64,000 nt of DNA from Purshia tridentata (Eukaryota > Streptophyta > Magnoliopsida > Rosales > Rosaceae): positions 26,454 to 90,453 of the forward strand of contig QANT01003828.1 of the NCBI GenBank assembly GCA_003254885.1, in the 5' to 3' direction. The position numbers were made by a program, and so were the translations under genes. Below are positions 39,358 through 53,600 of this stretch, one piece after another; the stretch's first letter is position 1, and each line of letters begins with the position of its first letter. Under the pieces are notes generated by a model. The model saw only the letters and a list, made by a program, of their open reading frames with translations. It was not told the DNA's origin and ran no database searches.

Positions 39358-40943
39358 TGGCATTTTCCACATCCTCCCAAATCCCAATATCCAAAAAAAC
39401 TCATCAACAAATCAAAAAGAAAAAGGGCATAAAAAACAGTGACAAATGAAGCCCGGTAAATTCTGCAAGAGGCGGACTGAATTATTGCTGTGATTATCAT
39501 TTTTTGTTTGTTTATTGTAGTGTGATAATCATGATTATGTTTGTTCATATATAGTAGCCTTGGTAGGTGATAATTGATAAAGGTTTATAACAATGATCTA
39601 CCCAAAAATAGATATAGAAGAAGATTACAAGTAGAAGGTGCATGGAATGAATATGGACGAGCGTAAGTCTAAGTTCACAGCCGGCATCATTGACCTCCAA
39701 GTGTCGGAGACTTATACAGGATCGTTTTGACAGCTCACCACGTGAATGTATCAGACTCGTAGTTTTACAGATAGTGGGGCCCCCACTCAACAATTATTAG
39801 TTTTCGTCCGTACTGTATAAATTTTTAAATACTTTTGTTTAAACTTATAAGTTATAACAAAAATGAAATTTTCTTGAAAGTTTTTTTGAGATTTCTATAT
39901 TTTTATCGAAATTTAAACTTTAAACTTTAAAATCAATATTAAATTTATAAAATTTATTATCCTTCTCAAGCATGTGGGCCCCCAAGTGGAGACCAGTTTC
40001 ACCAATCAAGAACAGTGTCAAATAATTTTCAAAGCTTTGCTAGCTAACAATGGATGGACCCCGACCCCTTTAGTTGCGTGCTTTAATTGTCAATCATTTA
40101 CTTCAATATTTTAACTAATTCAAGGTTTTATTATGTAAGCAAGCAAATGTAGTATAGTATTGCAAAATTGCACGTTAATTGGTTGAATTCAATTGACTTT
40201 CATTACCCACCTACCCCACAAGGCCACAAAAATAGATCGCCTAAACTAAAATGGAAGACTTTCGACTGGAGAACCCAAATCAAAGACCCTGAGGGTCCCG
40301 GATATGTTGGGATATTTACCAAATTTCATTGGTTAATATGGGAGCAAAAACAAAAACTAGGATGTTTATAAAGATTTTCGTGTCCCACATAGGGGCAAGG
40401 AGTAAAGACAAAGAGGAGGAAGTAAAGCCAACATGTAGGTTGTCATTTGCTGAGCAAATTGCACCCTTTGTGCTTTGAGTTGCTCATATTTTTCAGGTGG
40501 ATTCATCACGTAAGTTAAAAGGTACATTCACAATTGGAGAGGGAAGAGAATGATACAGTGACAGTTATGAAAATTACTTGATATTTAATTGGAGAGTAGT
40601 GTTGAAGTTTTCGTTGTCACGATGTGATTGGGCCTATACAGCCAATAACAGGCCACCAAAATTCGCACCTGGACTAGAACCCAAGACCTGTTGGCTATTT
40701 GCCTCAACAATTGGTTATTGTTGAAATTGCTGTGTCTCACCTCACTCTAAGATGCATGAGACCAAAAGCCACACATGTTAATTTCCTAGTGTTGCCAGAA
40801 TCCAACTTGTTCTTGACCCCTACCCACATAGCCAATCGCTAATCATATATCTACACACTCAGTTTGGTGTTGCCTTCCATTTCAGATCAATTCTAGCATT
40901 CAACTTGAAGCACAGAATAATGGTAAGTAGATAAAGTCTCACT
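39358..40943. other. Intergenic, MTP11 3' side
   Basis: No gene recognised. A stretch at about 40620-40740 (around AGAACCCAAGACCTGTTGG) resembles degraded repeat DNA common in plants. The last part before 40943 is the probable 3' UTR of MTP11. Confidence 0.45.
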
Positions 40944-43900
40944 TTAAGAGTTTGCCTGTCCATGCTCGGGCTTGTGACTGAACTCGTAATCTAGATGAAC
41001 AAAGGCGCGCTCGATCTCGGGCAAGAGCTCAAGCTTCTCCTGCAGCGCTTCCCCTATGTCATGAGCCTCTTGCAAGGGCATGTTTGCTGGCAAGACAATG
41101 TCAACCTCAACAAAGTAGTGAGAACCAAAGGTGTAAGCCCGGACTGTATCGATATGCCGTATCGCCTTGTGGTGGTTCCAACAAAGGTATGTCAGTTTTT
41201 GTAGAAATTCTGGAGCAGCTGATCTTCCAACTAGGGAATTCACATTTTCCAACACAGTCATTGACCAGGTGCGAATGGTGTACAAGGCCAGCTGCATAAA
41301 ATCCAAGGTTACATATAAGTAAAGCTTCCAAAAGATCCAAGGATAATATGAAGGTAGTCTTCAACACGCATCACTATCAACATTTTATTCAAAACACACA
41401 TGCATAAAATATATTTTTATGTATTCTCAAATATCAGCAAAGGTGAGGTTTATAGTCGCATAAGAATGGTGGTTATTATCTTCACAAGTCGCAACAAAGC
41501 CAATCTCTTGATCAACTCATAGAGAGTACAACATGTGCAAGTCCATTGTTTAAAAGCATTGGGAAAGTATGTATTAATACCCAGGTGCATGAACTTGGAC
41601 AGACCTCTGTTCTTGGTGAATAAATGTATGACAACCTTATATGTTATTAGATGTCTATCACTCAACACTAAGCAGTTCATAAGAATCTAACATAGGTAAA
41701 ACCGATCTCATAGTAGCCGCTCACACCATCCCTTCCCTAAAGATGTAAGACTCAACACCCTTAACTTGTCAGACAAAAAAAACCATACAGGTGAGTTCAT
41801 TTTTTATTTGTTGGGGAAGAAAGAGTAGAGGGATGGACAGAAGAGAGGGTTTACTTACAATGATGGCTCCAACAGGGTCCATCCAATCATCAAAGTAATT
41901 GGCAAGAAGCACTGCAACGAGACCAATGATGTTGGTAATAACATCAAAAAAGTGGTCCTGGGCATAGGCTTTAACAATTTCGTTAGTGAAAGTGCGGCAA
42001 TAAACCATCAGAAGTAATTTTACCAAAGTCACAGACAGCATAATGCCGACAACCCATCGCTCTTGATCTTTGGTCAAGCTGAACTCATCCTCCTAGTAAA
42101 ATGTACAAGTTTAACAGCATCATAAGAGACGATTTAGTGTAATCAAAATTGAAGAGGCTGTTAATTATAACAATAACACCAAGTTATTCAAATCTCTAAG
42201 TAAAAAATATTTCTTATGTCCTTAAATACCAGATAATAACAACTTACATCAGATAATAGTGTGCGCATTGACTCCAAGATGATCTGCAGTCCCAGTGTTG
42301 CCATGACAGAGGCAAAAACAAGGATTCCCTGCATATCATTATCCAATTTCAGATATGAGTATCACCAAGACATTTGAACAATACCTCAAAAAAGATAAGA
42401 AATGAACATGTAATATAATTATTCAAACGAAATATATCATAATTTCTATACATAAAAGAAGCCATCCATCTCCTGACCTCGTCCCATGTCTCAAAAGCAA
42501 TGGAAAATAGGATGCAAACAAACCAAGCAGAAGCTACTAGCAAGCCTGCTCAGTTTAAAGCTCAGAAAGAAGGCTTGTTGAGCCTCATAAACCTAGCCCA
42601 AGCCACAAGCCAGGTTCATTTGGAAACTAGCCATACGAGCTAAATGGGGCTTAGTTCACAAGTCGGCTCACAAGAAACTTGTCAGGATGCCCAAAAAGGA
42701 AAAGAAAAATAAAGCACTAACAAATTATATAGCTCTTTCCCATCTTCATCCAAAAAAGAGAAAATTGAAATGCTGTCCAATCTCAACAATCAAGGCCCCT
42801 GTGCATAGGTGAGCCCCAAGCCCATTACAAGCTGAGACTGGATGACTATCCCTAGCAGCCCTCTTTCCAGATTTCAGTTGGAAAGTTGTAAAACATCTTA
42901 GTGAATAAACACATACCCTAACAGTAGGATTAAGCAAACCATGCTAGTCCTTTAGTATCCAATGTGATTAAACCTATGATATCATATATCAGTAAGGTAT
43001 ATCCCAACGAATAGTGGTCAGATAAGAAATTTTCTGTAAGTGCACAAGAAACATACTTATATGTGCACACATAAATATACACCATAAGAAAATTCCCATT
43101 GCATGCTATCAACATAGATGTACTTTAAATCTATGACTATAACTAGCATAAAAAATGATTGTGCAGAAACATACCAAGGGCTGCATACGTTTCTTCCCAA
43201 TAGGGTATTGATATGGGTTAGGGGTTTGCATGGAGAATGCAGTAAACCACAGGATGAAGCCGGACAAAAGATCAAGCAATGAGTCCAATGTGGATGCGAT
43301 GATGGCTAATGAACCACTTCTCATAGATGCATAAACTTTAGCTGCAAAAAGAATCATGTTTGCAAAATTTGATATTCTGATGGCAAATGTCTCACTCTTT
43401 GCCAACTTTTCCCGCTCTTCCTGCAACAAAATTTTTATAGCTCAGTTTAAAGTAATTTGAGTGTACTGATATTTTTTACAGAGACAGAGCGGGATGCAAT
43501 ATAAAACCTGTGACATTCCAGGGATAAAACCACGCTCTGCCAAGGCATCCATTTCGTTAAAGCCCTCAAGCATTTCTACCTGCTGTTGGTAGTACTCCGC
43601 CACATTATTCTCCGGACCTGAAGCAATCAAGAAAACCAGTTAACAAGGTAACCATGCAACCTCTTCTTATACTAATTTCAGGTACAATTTTTACATAAAG
43701 ACAAATTACAAATCTTCACGTATGCATATATTTCCTTTTCCCCTTTCACCCCTTCACATGGATGGTGAAAACATTAAGTCGCGAATACTGGTACTATCAA
43801 CCACCCTTCACATGGGTGATGAAAACATAGACCAGGTCGCAAATACTCATACTACCAACCACAAACAAAAAATGCTTTATTTATCATATGATTGAAGACA

Positions 43901-44486
43901 ACAATATACAAACAAATAGATAATAAGTGAACTAGCACTCTGACAGTCGCTGTGACCACAGGCTGAATTTCAAGGACCCTATATACTCCCTTCCATTAAG
44001 AAAACTAAGACACTTCTTGCATAACACAAAGCGCATTAAGAACCCATGATGTGCAAACTCCTCAACTCCAGCACTCTCAAATCAAAAAAATAATTCCAAT
44101 TTACTTCTACTTTAAGCCTCTCTAGTTTTATATATAGCAAATTGAACCCTCAACCACCAAAATTAGAAAAGTTTTCAGAGAGCATAATATTGCCATTGGA
44201 GACCATACAATTCCAAGGGAAAAAACAAAAAACACCAACAAATACGTCATTTCGTTATTAGTGAAAGTATTCAAAACATGAAAAAACAAAGAAAACTATG
44301 GAAGTAGAGATGCAAATTACCTAAAACCCCAAGGCAGTCATGGAGGCCACGGGAAGGCTTCTTCTCCTTGTGCTCGGAGGACACCTGGAAGCCGTCAAAA
44401 TTTAACCGCCATGACCGGTCGACACTGCCAGACTCTTGCAAGAGCAATCGCACCTCCTCGTAATCAGGCGTCACCGGTTCCACCAT
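40944..44486 (-). CDS. MTP11: Manganese-CDF metal tolerance protein MTP11
   Basis: Six exons in transcript order: 44486-44321, 43617-43508, 43420-43175, 42328-42248, 42092-41859 and 41291-40944. They total 1185 nt, 394 aa, the same length as Arabidopsis MTP11. It is a cation diffusion facilitator of the Mn group with both D-x-x-x-D metal-site motifs: D138-S-L-L-D142 in helix 2 and D247-H-F-F-D251 in helix 5. The acidic N-terminus, six helices and the cytosolic C-terminal domain ([23 protein letters not shown]) are intact. MTP11 loads Mn into Golgi or prevacuolar vesicles and gives Mn tolerance by secretion. The start [12 protein letters not shown] matches the family. Intron 1 carries a small tandem duplication. 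Confidence 0.97.
43751..43862. repeat. 54-bp tandem duplication in MTP11 intron 1
   Basis: TTCACATGG begins at 43753 and 43807. Both copies continue through TGAAAACAT, GTCGC, AATACT and a CTA-CAACCAC end, with small differences. Intronic. Confidence 0.8.
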
Positions 44487-44504
44487 TTGCCGAACACTGG
44501 CGCA

Positions 44505-44528
44505 GAGAGAGAGAGAGAGAGAGAGAGA
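44505..44528. repeat. (GA)n microsatellite in MTP11 leader
   Basis: A run of GA dinucleotides about 20-40 bases upstream of the MTP11 start codon (CT on the transcribed sense strand). Pyrimidine-rich leaders of this kind are common in plant transcripts. Confidence 0.85.
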
Positions 44529-47475
44529 AGCTATGGGCTAGAGAGAGAAAACAGTGGGAAGCAGAGCATTGCGAGTAGGAGCTGGAGATTTAACGCGACA
44601 CGGAGGGCGTTTTGGGGATACGAAATTATTTGGAAGGACGAAGCTGTTGTGGCCTGCATAGCCGGAGAGTTGGCCACCAGGGAAAGTACGGATACAGATA
44701 TTGATAAGGGTTTGGTGCCACGTGTAGGGCCAGGATGGGTGGAAAGGTGAAAGAAGGCAGAAGACGACACATCTGAGCTGCATGGAGCAGGATACGGAAA
44801 GGGAAGGATGTAATCTGGGCCACGGATTCTGTTTCGGGTTGAATTATATGGGTCCCATTGTCAATCGTGGGACCCGTTTCTGGATTAGATTCTGAGTGGG
44901 ATTGATACAGTGCGGATGAGCTGCACCACTGCACCAACTCCTTGACACCAGCACCGTTGGATGGATGGTGTCAAGGAGATTTATTTCCACAGATTGTGGG
45001 TTGGGTCAGAGTTGAAGTAGCTGCAGTCAAAGTTGGGTGGCCCTCTTTTGCGTAATGGGGAAGAGTGGATCGTAATATGTGAGATTCGTGGGCCCACAAG
45101 GCCCAGCGACAGGGACAAGCGCCACCTTTATTTATTATTTAATTAACTAAAGTCTAAAGGTTTAAGGGAGGCGATATTTGCATTTATCCTATAAAAAAAA
45201 ACACTATTCTTTAATGGTAGTTTTGGAAATTCATGCAATAAAAATATCGAAACTCAAGAGTACGAGCGTACTACACGCAAGTTAATGCTCAGCACATCCT
45301 TCTTCTCCCAGCTGAAAAAAACCGAGGCACGTTTCAAAATTTACTTGATTTATTTTATACTAACCTTTTGACACGTGGTAATTGACAATTTCATTATATA
45401 TACTTACATTTAAGATCGTTTTGTGACTTTTATGATTTTTTAAATTTTATTTAATTAATTATATTTTATAATTATATCTTTATTTATTTGGTTTTTAAAT
45501 ATTACTGTTTTGTTGTATAACTTGTATTTTAGACAATTGAATACTTCTGACTTTATAATAAGAAAAATAAAACAACATAATTCTTGATACGAATCATATC
45601 TGATCCGAAAGTCACTGACAATCACATCTAATTGTAAAATTCATTCCCATTTCATTTCAATTTAATGTGTTTATTAGGAAATCAAAAAATAAGGGAGGCT
45701 CACTTCAAAATTATAAATTATATTATTATTTTTTTTCAACAATCTCATTAGTGGGGGATTTTTTGTCTTGATTGATATTCTCTTGGAGTCATAGCTTCGT
45801 ACTAAAATTGCTTTCAAACTTTTTTCAAAACCTTAAAATACCTATTAAAAAATAATTTTTTTCTATCAATCTTTGAACTTTTTAATAATTAAATTAATTT
45901 TTACACCGATTGATGATTATTAATAAATATATGAGTGAAAATTAATTTTATTTTGATTATGATTCGAAATGATTAGTAAATAACTTATTAGAAATAACTC
46001 ATCCTAGCTAGCTCACTTCAATTTATTCTCTTCCCCATTTATTAAAGAGCTGGCATGGCCTTTAGGTTCGTGCGAGTATACAGACAAACAAATCATTCAC
46101 GGGTAGTTAACAACTGTGGCCCCCGTGACAGTTGATTATTCTAGTAAATCAAATAAATGATATGTGATTAATTTGTTTATGATGGACATTTGTTGGTTCC
46201 AATTGTTGTATTAATTTGGTCCAACTGTTTTATTAAGGGAACGTTTCTCTTCTACCATTCAACATACACACCTACTATCCAAAGGTGAAAACCCACACAT
46301 TAGCATATAAATGAGTGTTTATTCCTGGTGCGATGTATTCATATATGCATACATCGCATATAAAACATATTAAGAGTAACGATTTGATTTGATTTGATTT
46401 TGGTTTTATTTGAATATCCTTTAAAATTATAAAAAGTATCATTAAATTAAGAGGAAATTTTGATAATAATGATTTAATTATATATATATATATATATATG
46501 ATAGAGGATTTCAACTTTAAACTTTTAAAGATGTGGATTTAATTTGATTTTAGTTTGATTTGAGAAAGATCGCAACTTTGAACATCCTTCAATATTATGA
46601 AAAGTAAAAATATTTTCGACAGAAAAAAGAGAGTAAGATATCTATTATGAATACGACCCAATAATAAATAAGATTATTCATAGACCGGCCCAATATACAT
46701 GTTTAATTTTTAATCATTTATATTTTGCTGTGACTAGTTTCCCTTTTCCAACCCCAATTAACCTGTTAATTAAAAAAAAAAACCTTATTCATTAACATTC
46801 ATACATGAACACATACACATCACATCAACGACTCCTGAGGGTAAATTTGTTGAAAGGATAAAAAACATTATAGTTTGTTTTTCAATTCCTACACCCCTTT
46901 GCAATCAAATATGTAGCTACACACAAATACTTTAAACAAATAAAATAAAGGGAAACTAAAAGTAGTATTTATAACGTGAAGGCAACTCTTCTTTTCTTTT
47001 TTATTTTCTTGAATTCAGGTGAAGGCAACTCTTCAATGACATACAAAAGAGCAATATTTTCATCTTTAAAACTTTAGTGATAGTGGCAAAAAAAAAAGAA
47101 GCACTTTTAAGAGTAATTATTATATTATAATGTTACAAACAAATATTAGGAATTATTTATACTTAAACAAGCGATAATTTTCAAGCAAATTATACATTTA
47201 ATAACATTTATCAAAACGAAAAATGATAAAATACTATTGATAGGAGGAATATAGGATATATAAAAAAGAAAAAAACATTGCGTTTTGCAGCAAGACTCAT
47301 CAAAAGTGCAACTGTTAACTGACAGTAACTTTTCCATTTTCATGCTTTTCGTCATAAAACAGCATCACAGAACATGATTGTATTAAAGAACACATAAACA
47401 GTGGATTATTCTAATTAAACCCACTGATACTGAATTTTAATTTTTCATTATTATACCATCACCATGCATCATCAT
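44529..47475. other. Intergenic region between divergent MTP11 and HEXO1
   Basis: About 3 kb with no gene recognised. The part next to MTP11 (44.5-45.1 kb) is more GC-rich and forms its promoter. The rest is AT-rich, with a GATTT run near 46380 and a (TA)n tract at about 46481-46499. Frames listed by length here have no family features. Confidence 0.5.
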
Positions 47476-47483
47476 TATATATA
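47476..47483 (+). promoter_or_regulatory. TATA box of HEXO1
   Basis: TATATATA lies about 180 bases before the preferred start codon at 47657. Initiation about 30 bases downstream would put ATGs at 47524 and 47567 in the leader. Confidence 0.55.
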
Positions 47484-47656
47484 CCCACTGTTTTGTTCCA
47501 TTGTTTGTCATCATCTTCTCCAAATGGTCCACCTACCCCTTCCTTTTCGTTACATAACATAGTTAAATGTCCTTTGCTCACATGCCCATCACCAAGAACG
47601 CACTCACAAAGCTCAATCTCATTCCTCTCTTTCTATCTCTTAGTTTCCAGCAAACC

Positions 47657-50600
47657 ATGTCAATGTCCACCTTCTTCTTGGTCTTTTTTGTAGCCTCTCA
47701 CGCCCTCTGTGTTTTGCAAGCTCAAGGCCTCGATTCTTTGAGTGAAGAGGAAGTCAACCACAACTCGCTTGCTTACATATGGCCTCTGCCTGCCCAGTTC
47801 ACCTTCGGCAACCAGACCCTATCCGTCGACCCAGGCCTCTCGCTGGCCGCGAGTGGCAACGGAGGCAACTCTGCCATTCTCAGAGAGGCCTTTGATCGCT
47901 ACAGGGACATTATATTCAAGCAAAGTAGTCTGATTTCTGTCTTTGGTAGACTAAAGGGAAGGAGACCCACTTATGATATTAGCAAACTCAAAGTTGTGGT
48001 TCGTTCAGATAGCGAAGATGTGAGTTGGGTTCTGTTTTCTTGTTTTTGTTTTCGAGAAAGTGATTGTGGTTTTGAATTTTGAGAAGTGGGTTTGGTTGTT
48101 TTCAGCTTCAACTTGGTGTGGATGAGAGCTATACTTTGTTTGTGCTGAAGAATGATGGGCAATCGATTGTTGGGGAGGCGTCCATTGAGGTAAATTGAGT
48201 GTTGTAGGTTGTGGTTTTGGAATTCTTTGCTGATTTATTGACAATTAGACGTAGACTATATGATAATTTGTTGTTCATTTGAAGATTACAATGTTCACAG
48301 TGCTGTAGTTCTAATGATGTTAATTTCCCTTTTTGGTTGCAGGCAAACACTGTGTATGGTGCACTGCGGGGCTTAGAGGTATGTGTGATTATTACTGCAT
48401 TGCATTACTAATTAGGCATGTCGATGTACAAGGCGATGTATATAATTAGAATTGTTGTCTTTCACTGTGAGTTGAACTGCAACATCACTTCCAATAATGA
48501 AAGTGGAGAGGGGCTGAGGTAGCGAGAGACAATGTGATTCCTTTTCATTCCAATTAAAGGATAAATAATAGACTTTGTGCAGTTGACCAACAGATGAAAT
48601 CATATTTTGTCCATCTCTTGCATTCTCATACTCAAGTGTGAATGAGTGAATGCTTACTTGAACCTTTTAGGGCTTCTTTGTTTGGGTATGGTCTAGTTGG
48701 GTGTAACTGTCATACTAGAAGGGATTGATTAGCTGATAGGGAGCCTTATATCGGTGCTCAAATTGTGCCATTTAGAAATTGTAGAATGAAATGATGTCAT
48801 ATGCTCGTCTGCTAACTCCTGTGGTTGTGAAGAAGACTTGCTTGAAATGATACAATATTTATTACTTTAATTATAGATATAAATGGAATGGCATAGCTGG
48901 ACTAGTAATTGAGACCGTTGCATAAGCTGCTTAAATTTATATTCGCGATAGTATGCTTAAAAAAGTCTCCCATTGTGCATAAATAGACATGTATATGTAT
49001 TGTTCCAGTCACTCCCTTTCCTTATTCATTCTTCTCTTCTACCATGTTCTAGACATTCAGCCAATTGTGTACTTTTGATTATGAAAGTAAGTCTGTACAA
49101 GTATACAGGGCACCCTGGTACATACGAGACAAACCAAGGTTTGCATATCGAGGGCTTTTGATTGGTAAGCTACATGAAGAAAGGATGAATTTTCTGAAGT
49201 TCATTAATTAGTTTGTTCTGTAATGTTTCTTACTGTCCATGTTATTGACACTTTTGCAGATACATCAAGGCACTATTTACCAATTGACGTAATTAAGCAA
49301 GTAATTGAATCGATGTCATATGCTAAACTTGTAAGATATTTTACCCGGCAGAGTTTTCACATTTAGTTTCATTTAAGCACCTTCCTGATATTACACCATA
49401 ATCTGCTTATCTAATGTTTTTCCATGTAATACTGATGTTGAGAATTACATTAAGTAGAATGTTCTTCATTGGCACGTCATAGATAGAGAGTCATTTCCTC
49501 TAGAAGTACCTACATATCCAAAATTGTGGAAAGGTGCATATACAAAGTGGGAGCGCTACACGGTAGAAGATGCCATTGAAATCGTCAAGTAAGATTTCTG
49601 TAGATTATTCAATCTTCATTAGCTTATAAACTTTAAATTCTTTTAAAGAAAAAAAAAAAAAAAGAAGGAAAAATTTGTATGTACACTTTTCTAGTATTCT
49701 CTATATTTCTTGAATAACTGAAGTTACTTATGTGTTCCTCCTAATCCTTATCATTGGATTCTTGCTGTTGCATAACACAAAGTAATTTCCTATAAAAGAG
49801 TTTTAAAAAAAAAAAAACACAATGTACTATGAGACACCAGAGCTGCAGATAATCTTACGCTAGATTATGAACTTGAACTGGAATTGCTTGAAATATGATA
49901 ATGACAGTGATTATTGATTACCTCTTAAAAGAGTGAGACTAAAAAAGAATGCTTGCAGAGGACAAAAAGTTTGACCCTTGAAATAACTACTGTACTATTT
50001 TTGCACCCTTCTAAATATATAGCCACATCTTCTTGTTTCATCTGCTTATTTGATATGTAGTTTGTGCTTTCTTATTCTTGCATAGACTAATTTGTGTTTT
50101 CTTTCCACATTTGGACATGTTATGAGAAGCTTTGCGAAAATAAGAGGTGTGTATAATCTTTATTTCCATAGTGGGCCAGAAAATAAGTTTACGTTACGTT
50201 CTTAACTATCATTTTTTTTTCCTTAGCCTGGGGGTGGACATTCTATTATGTCAGGGTTTAAAGGATTTTTCATATTTTACTCGATCATTTTACATGTTTG
50301 TGGCAGGCATCAATGTTATGGCAGAAGTAGATGTCCCTGGTCATGCAGAATCATGGTAAAGCCTTTCTTAATATCTACTCTTGTCTTAAGCTAATGTTGT
50401 GGTCTTACCAAATGGATCTTTGAGCATTTCCTTTCAAGTAGCTATTTTCTCTGAGCTAGAATATCCTTGCAGGAAACTTAAAATTAGAATAGAAAAATGA
50501 TCAGAATTTTTCTGGCATTGCATTTCATTGATGAATCTTGATTTTAGGCATCTTCTGAAAAATAATTATGCATGAAAATTCGAACCTGTTCTCAATCCTC

Positions 50601-53600
50601 TTTGTGCAGGGGAACTGGATATCCTGATCTTTGGCCATCCTCTTCTTGCACAGAGCCACTTGATGTTTCAAAGAATTTTACTTTCGATGTGGTTTCTGGC
50701 ATTCTGACAGGTTAAGCTCGTGAAAACATGTTGTTATTGGGCCAGGATTTTTTGCTTAAAATGAGTTAATACATGGGTGTCAAGTACTACCTTTTCTTTT
50801 ACTCTTTTTTCAAATTGAGGGATATTTTCTAGCACTTGATTATGCTTAGGGACTCTTCCAGAAACATATTCACTAAATTTTCACTAATTGATGTATATAC
50901 ATAGGAGTAGGACTGTCTGCAACTCCTTATCATATTTTTTTCAGGAACATAATTCTTTGTGTATAGTTGTTGCTGTGGCATATTTTGCCATTGTCTTCCA
51001 TATACTTATGTAATTTTGATGTCTGTCATACAGATTTGAGAAAGGTTTTTCTGTTCGAGCTATTCCACTTGGGCGGTGATGAAGTTGATACAAGTATGAA
51101 TTGACTTTTTGTTCCAAGCTAAGATTCTGCATTTATTTTATTGACAAAAGAAGTAATATGAAGAGAACAGATAGGTCTTTGATTCTATTACAATCCATGA
51201 ATGCAAGGGAATGAAGAAGCTAGTATTCATTCTATTTTTTTGGTGAGGAATAATGAGATATAAGTACATTGCTTTAATAACTTTTGTGCATGACATAATT
51301 TTTACGAGATAGAGAGTGCTATTCTCTATATAGTCCGATGACGTCTTAGAGGACAAAAACACAGTAACTCTACTAGTTATTATTCCTTCTAATTATAAGA
51401 ACTTGAAGGACTGCTGCATGTTCATTTTCTACACCTACACAGAGATATAGTAACTTGTAATCGGGCAGATGACATTTTGCCTCTTGCAAAATACGATTGA
51501 TCTGTGATGGGAGAAGGGAGGTATTATTTTCTAATGACTTGTAATGTAAATTTATGTGATGGTAACCTTTCACCCTTAAGGCATTAGTATTTCAGATTTA
51601 AAAGTTTCTTTGCTGTTTCATTTCCAGTGCCTTTAAAATTGTTATTTTTGCTTTGACAGCCACTCATGAGAAAACCAAGATGATTTCTAAGTAATTACAT
51701 GACGTGCAGAATATCTCTCTCTCTAGTTTCATGCTTATATACTATATGATGTTGTTTCAATATTTGACAGGTTGCTGGAGCTCTACTCCACATGTGAAGC
51801 AATGGTACATACATTATTTGTTTTAATCGTCTTTATATGATTGATTACAATTTGCATGCATGCAACTCTTGTACCTTTCAAGCAATGATAACTAGAAGTA
51901 CACAGAAGGAATAGATGATAAACCTTCTTGACACTTCCCTTCTAAGCTTACAGTAAACCTGAAGTCCTGAACCATGGTGGATTAAAACTTAATGGAACAT
52001 TTCCATGAACAATTATATTGTTTAGGGAAGCTTGATTTGTGTTTGATCTGTATATTGATCTTTCTACTTGTAGGCTTCAGCAACAGAACATGACTACCAA
52101 AGATGCATATCAATATTTTGTTCTCAAAGCACAAGAGATAGCAATTTCGAAAAATTGGACCCCAGTCAACTGGTATATCTAAAATTATGTCAATAAAATT
52201 GTTATCATCTTTTAAAGCTGTTTTTTCCCTTTGCATTGGCTTGCATGGAAAGTTCAGGCGTAGTTATTCTTTCTTGCTAGGATCTTCATGAAGTTAAAAT
52301 TATGAAACTTAGGTTTTCAAATAAAGGGAAAGAGTATTCAATTGCTTTGTGGTTCTCAGTGCGGTAAAGAATTATGTGACAAATATAAGTTTTCTTACCT
52401 CAGGGAAGAAACCTTTAATGCCTTCTCAACGAAACTCAATCCAAGGACTGTAGTGCATAACTGGTGATTTTCTTCCCTATGTGCAGTTTTGTGATGGCAT
52501 CCATTGAAGGTCTTATGGTGTTAAGCACTTTCTTTTTGTCTAAATGCAATAAATAGGTTGGGCGCAGGGGTTTGTCCGAAGGCTGTTGCTAAAGGCTTCA
52601 GATGCATTTTCAGCAATCAAGGTGTTTGGTATCTTGACCATCTAGATGTCCCTTGGGATTCTACTTATAATGCTGAACCACTTGAAGGAATAACTGATGC
52701 CTCTGAGCAAAAGCTTGTTCTTGGAGGAGAAGTATGCATGTGGGGTGAGACAGCTGATACATCAGATGTTCAGCAAACAATATGGCCTCGAGCTGCAGCA
52801 GCTGCAGGTAAGTAGTGAAAGAAAATCATCACTAAAACGTACACATAAACTTGTTAGCATGATGGAGTTGTTCACATCTTTGTGACTTAAAAAACAGAGT
52901 CCTTTTAAGATATATGTTGTATTTTTAATCTTATTGGTAACCTTGGACACCTTTCTTCAGGATATTGGAGTTACTAACCGTTCCAAATATAAAAATATTT
53001 TTCTAAATATAGATATATGTTGTATTTTTAATTTTATTGGTAACCTTGGACACCTTTCTTCAGGATATTGGAGTTACTAACTGTTCCAAATATAAAAATA
53101 TTTTTCTAAATATAGATTTGGACTTCATTTCAAGTTAAAATCAATTCTTGTGTCATTGTGGTGGCATTTCAGCATTTGAGTGAAGTCCATGATTTTTCGG
53201 TAACCATGACAGAGTTCGCAAATTATGACATAACTGAATAAGAATTATAATTATTTGAATTTAGATTAAAACTTCAAGGTGAGAGACATAAGACACTTGA
53301 AGGAAAGGGTGTAGTTACTACTATATATGTTTTCATTTCTTTGTTGCCTGTCTTGTTGTGTGTATGGTGTTTATTTATTTTAATCTTAAATGAGATAGGA
53401 GATACAAATTTTTTATAGCTTAATTCTTAGTGCTCTTAAGCCTGAGACTGAATTGTCGCTTCGTTTTCCCTGTAGAGCGCTTGTGGAGCAGGAGGGGGGC
53501 AATATCTAAAGGAAATATTACTTTAACTGCCCTACCTCGGCTACAATACTTCAGATGCCTCTTAAACAGACGTGGAGTTCAAGCTGCTCCGGTGACAAAC

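Noticed and set aside
40620-40740. Possible SINE or tRNA-derived fragment (AGAACCCAAGACC)
   Set aside because: No A and B boxes in the right order and no poly(A) tail. Only a resemblance to common plant repeat DNA.
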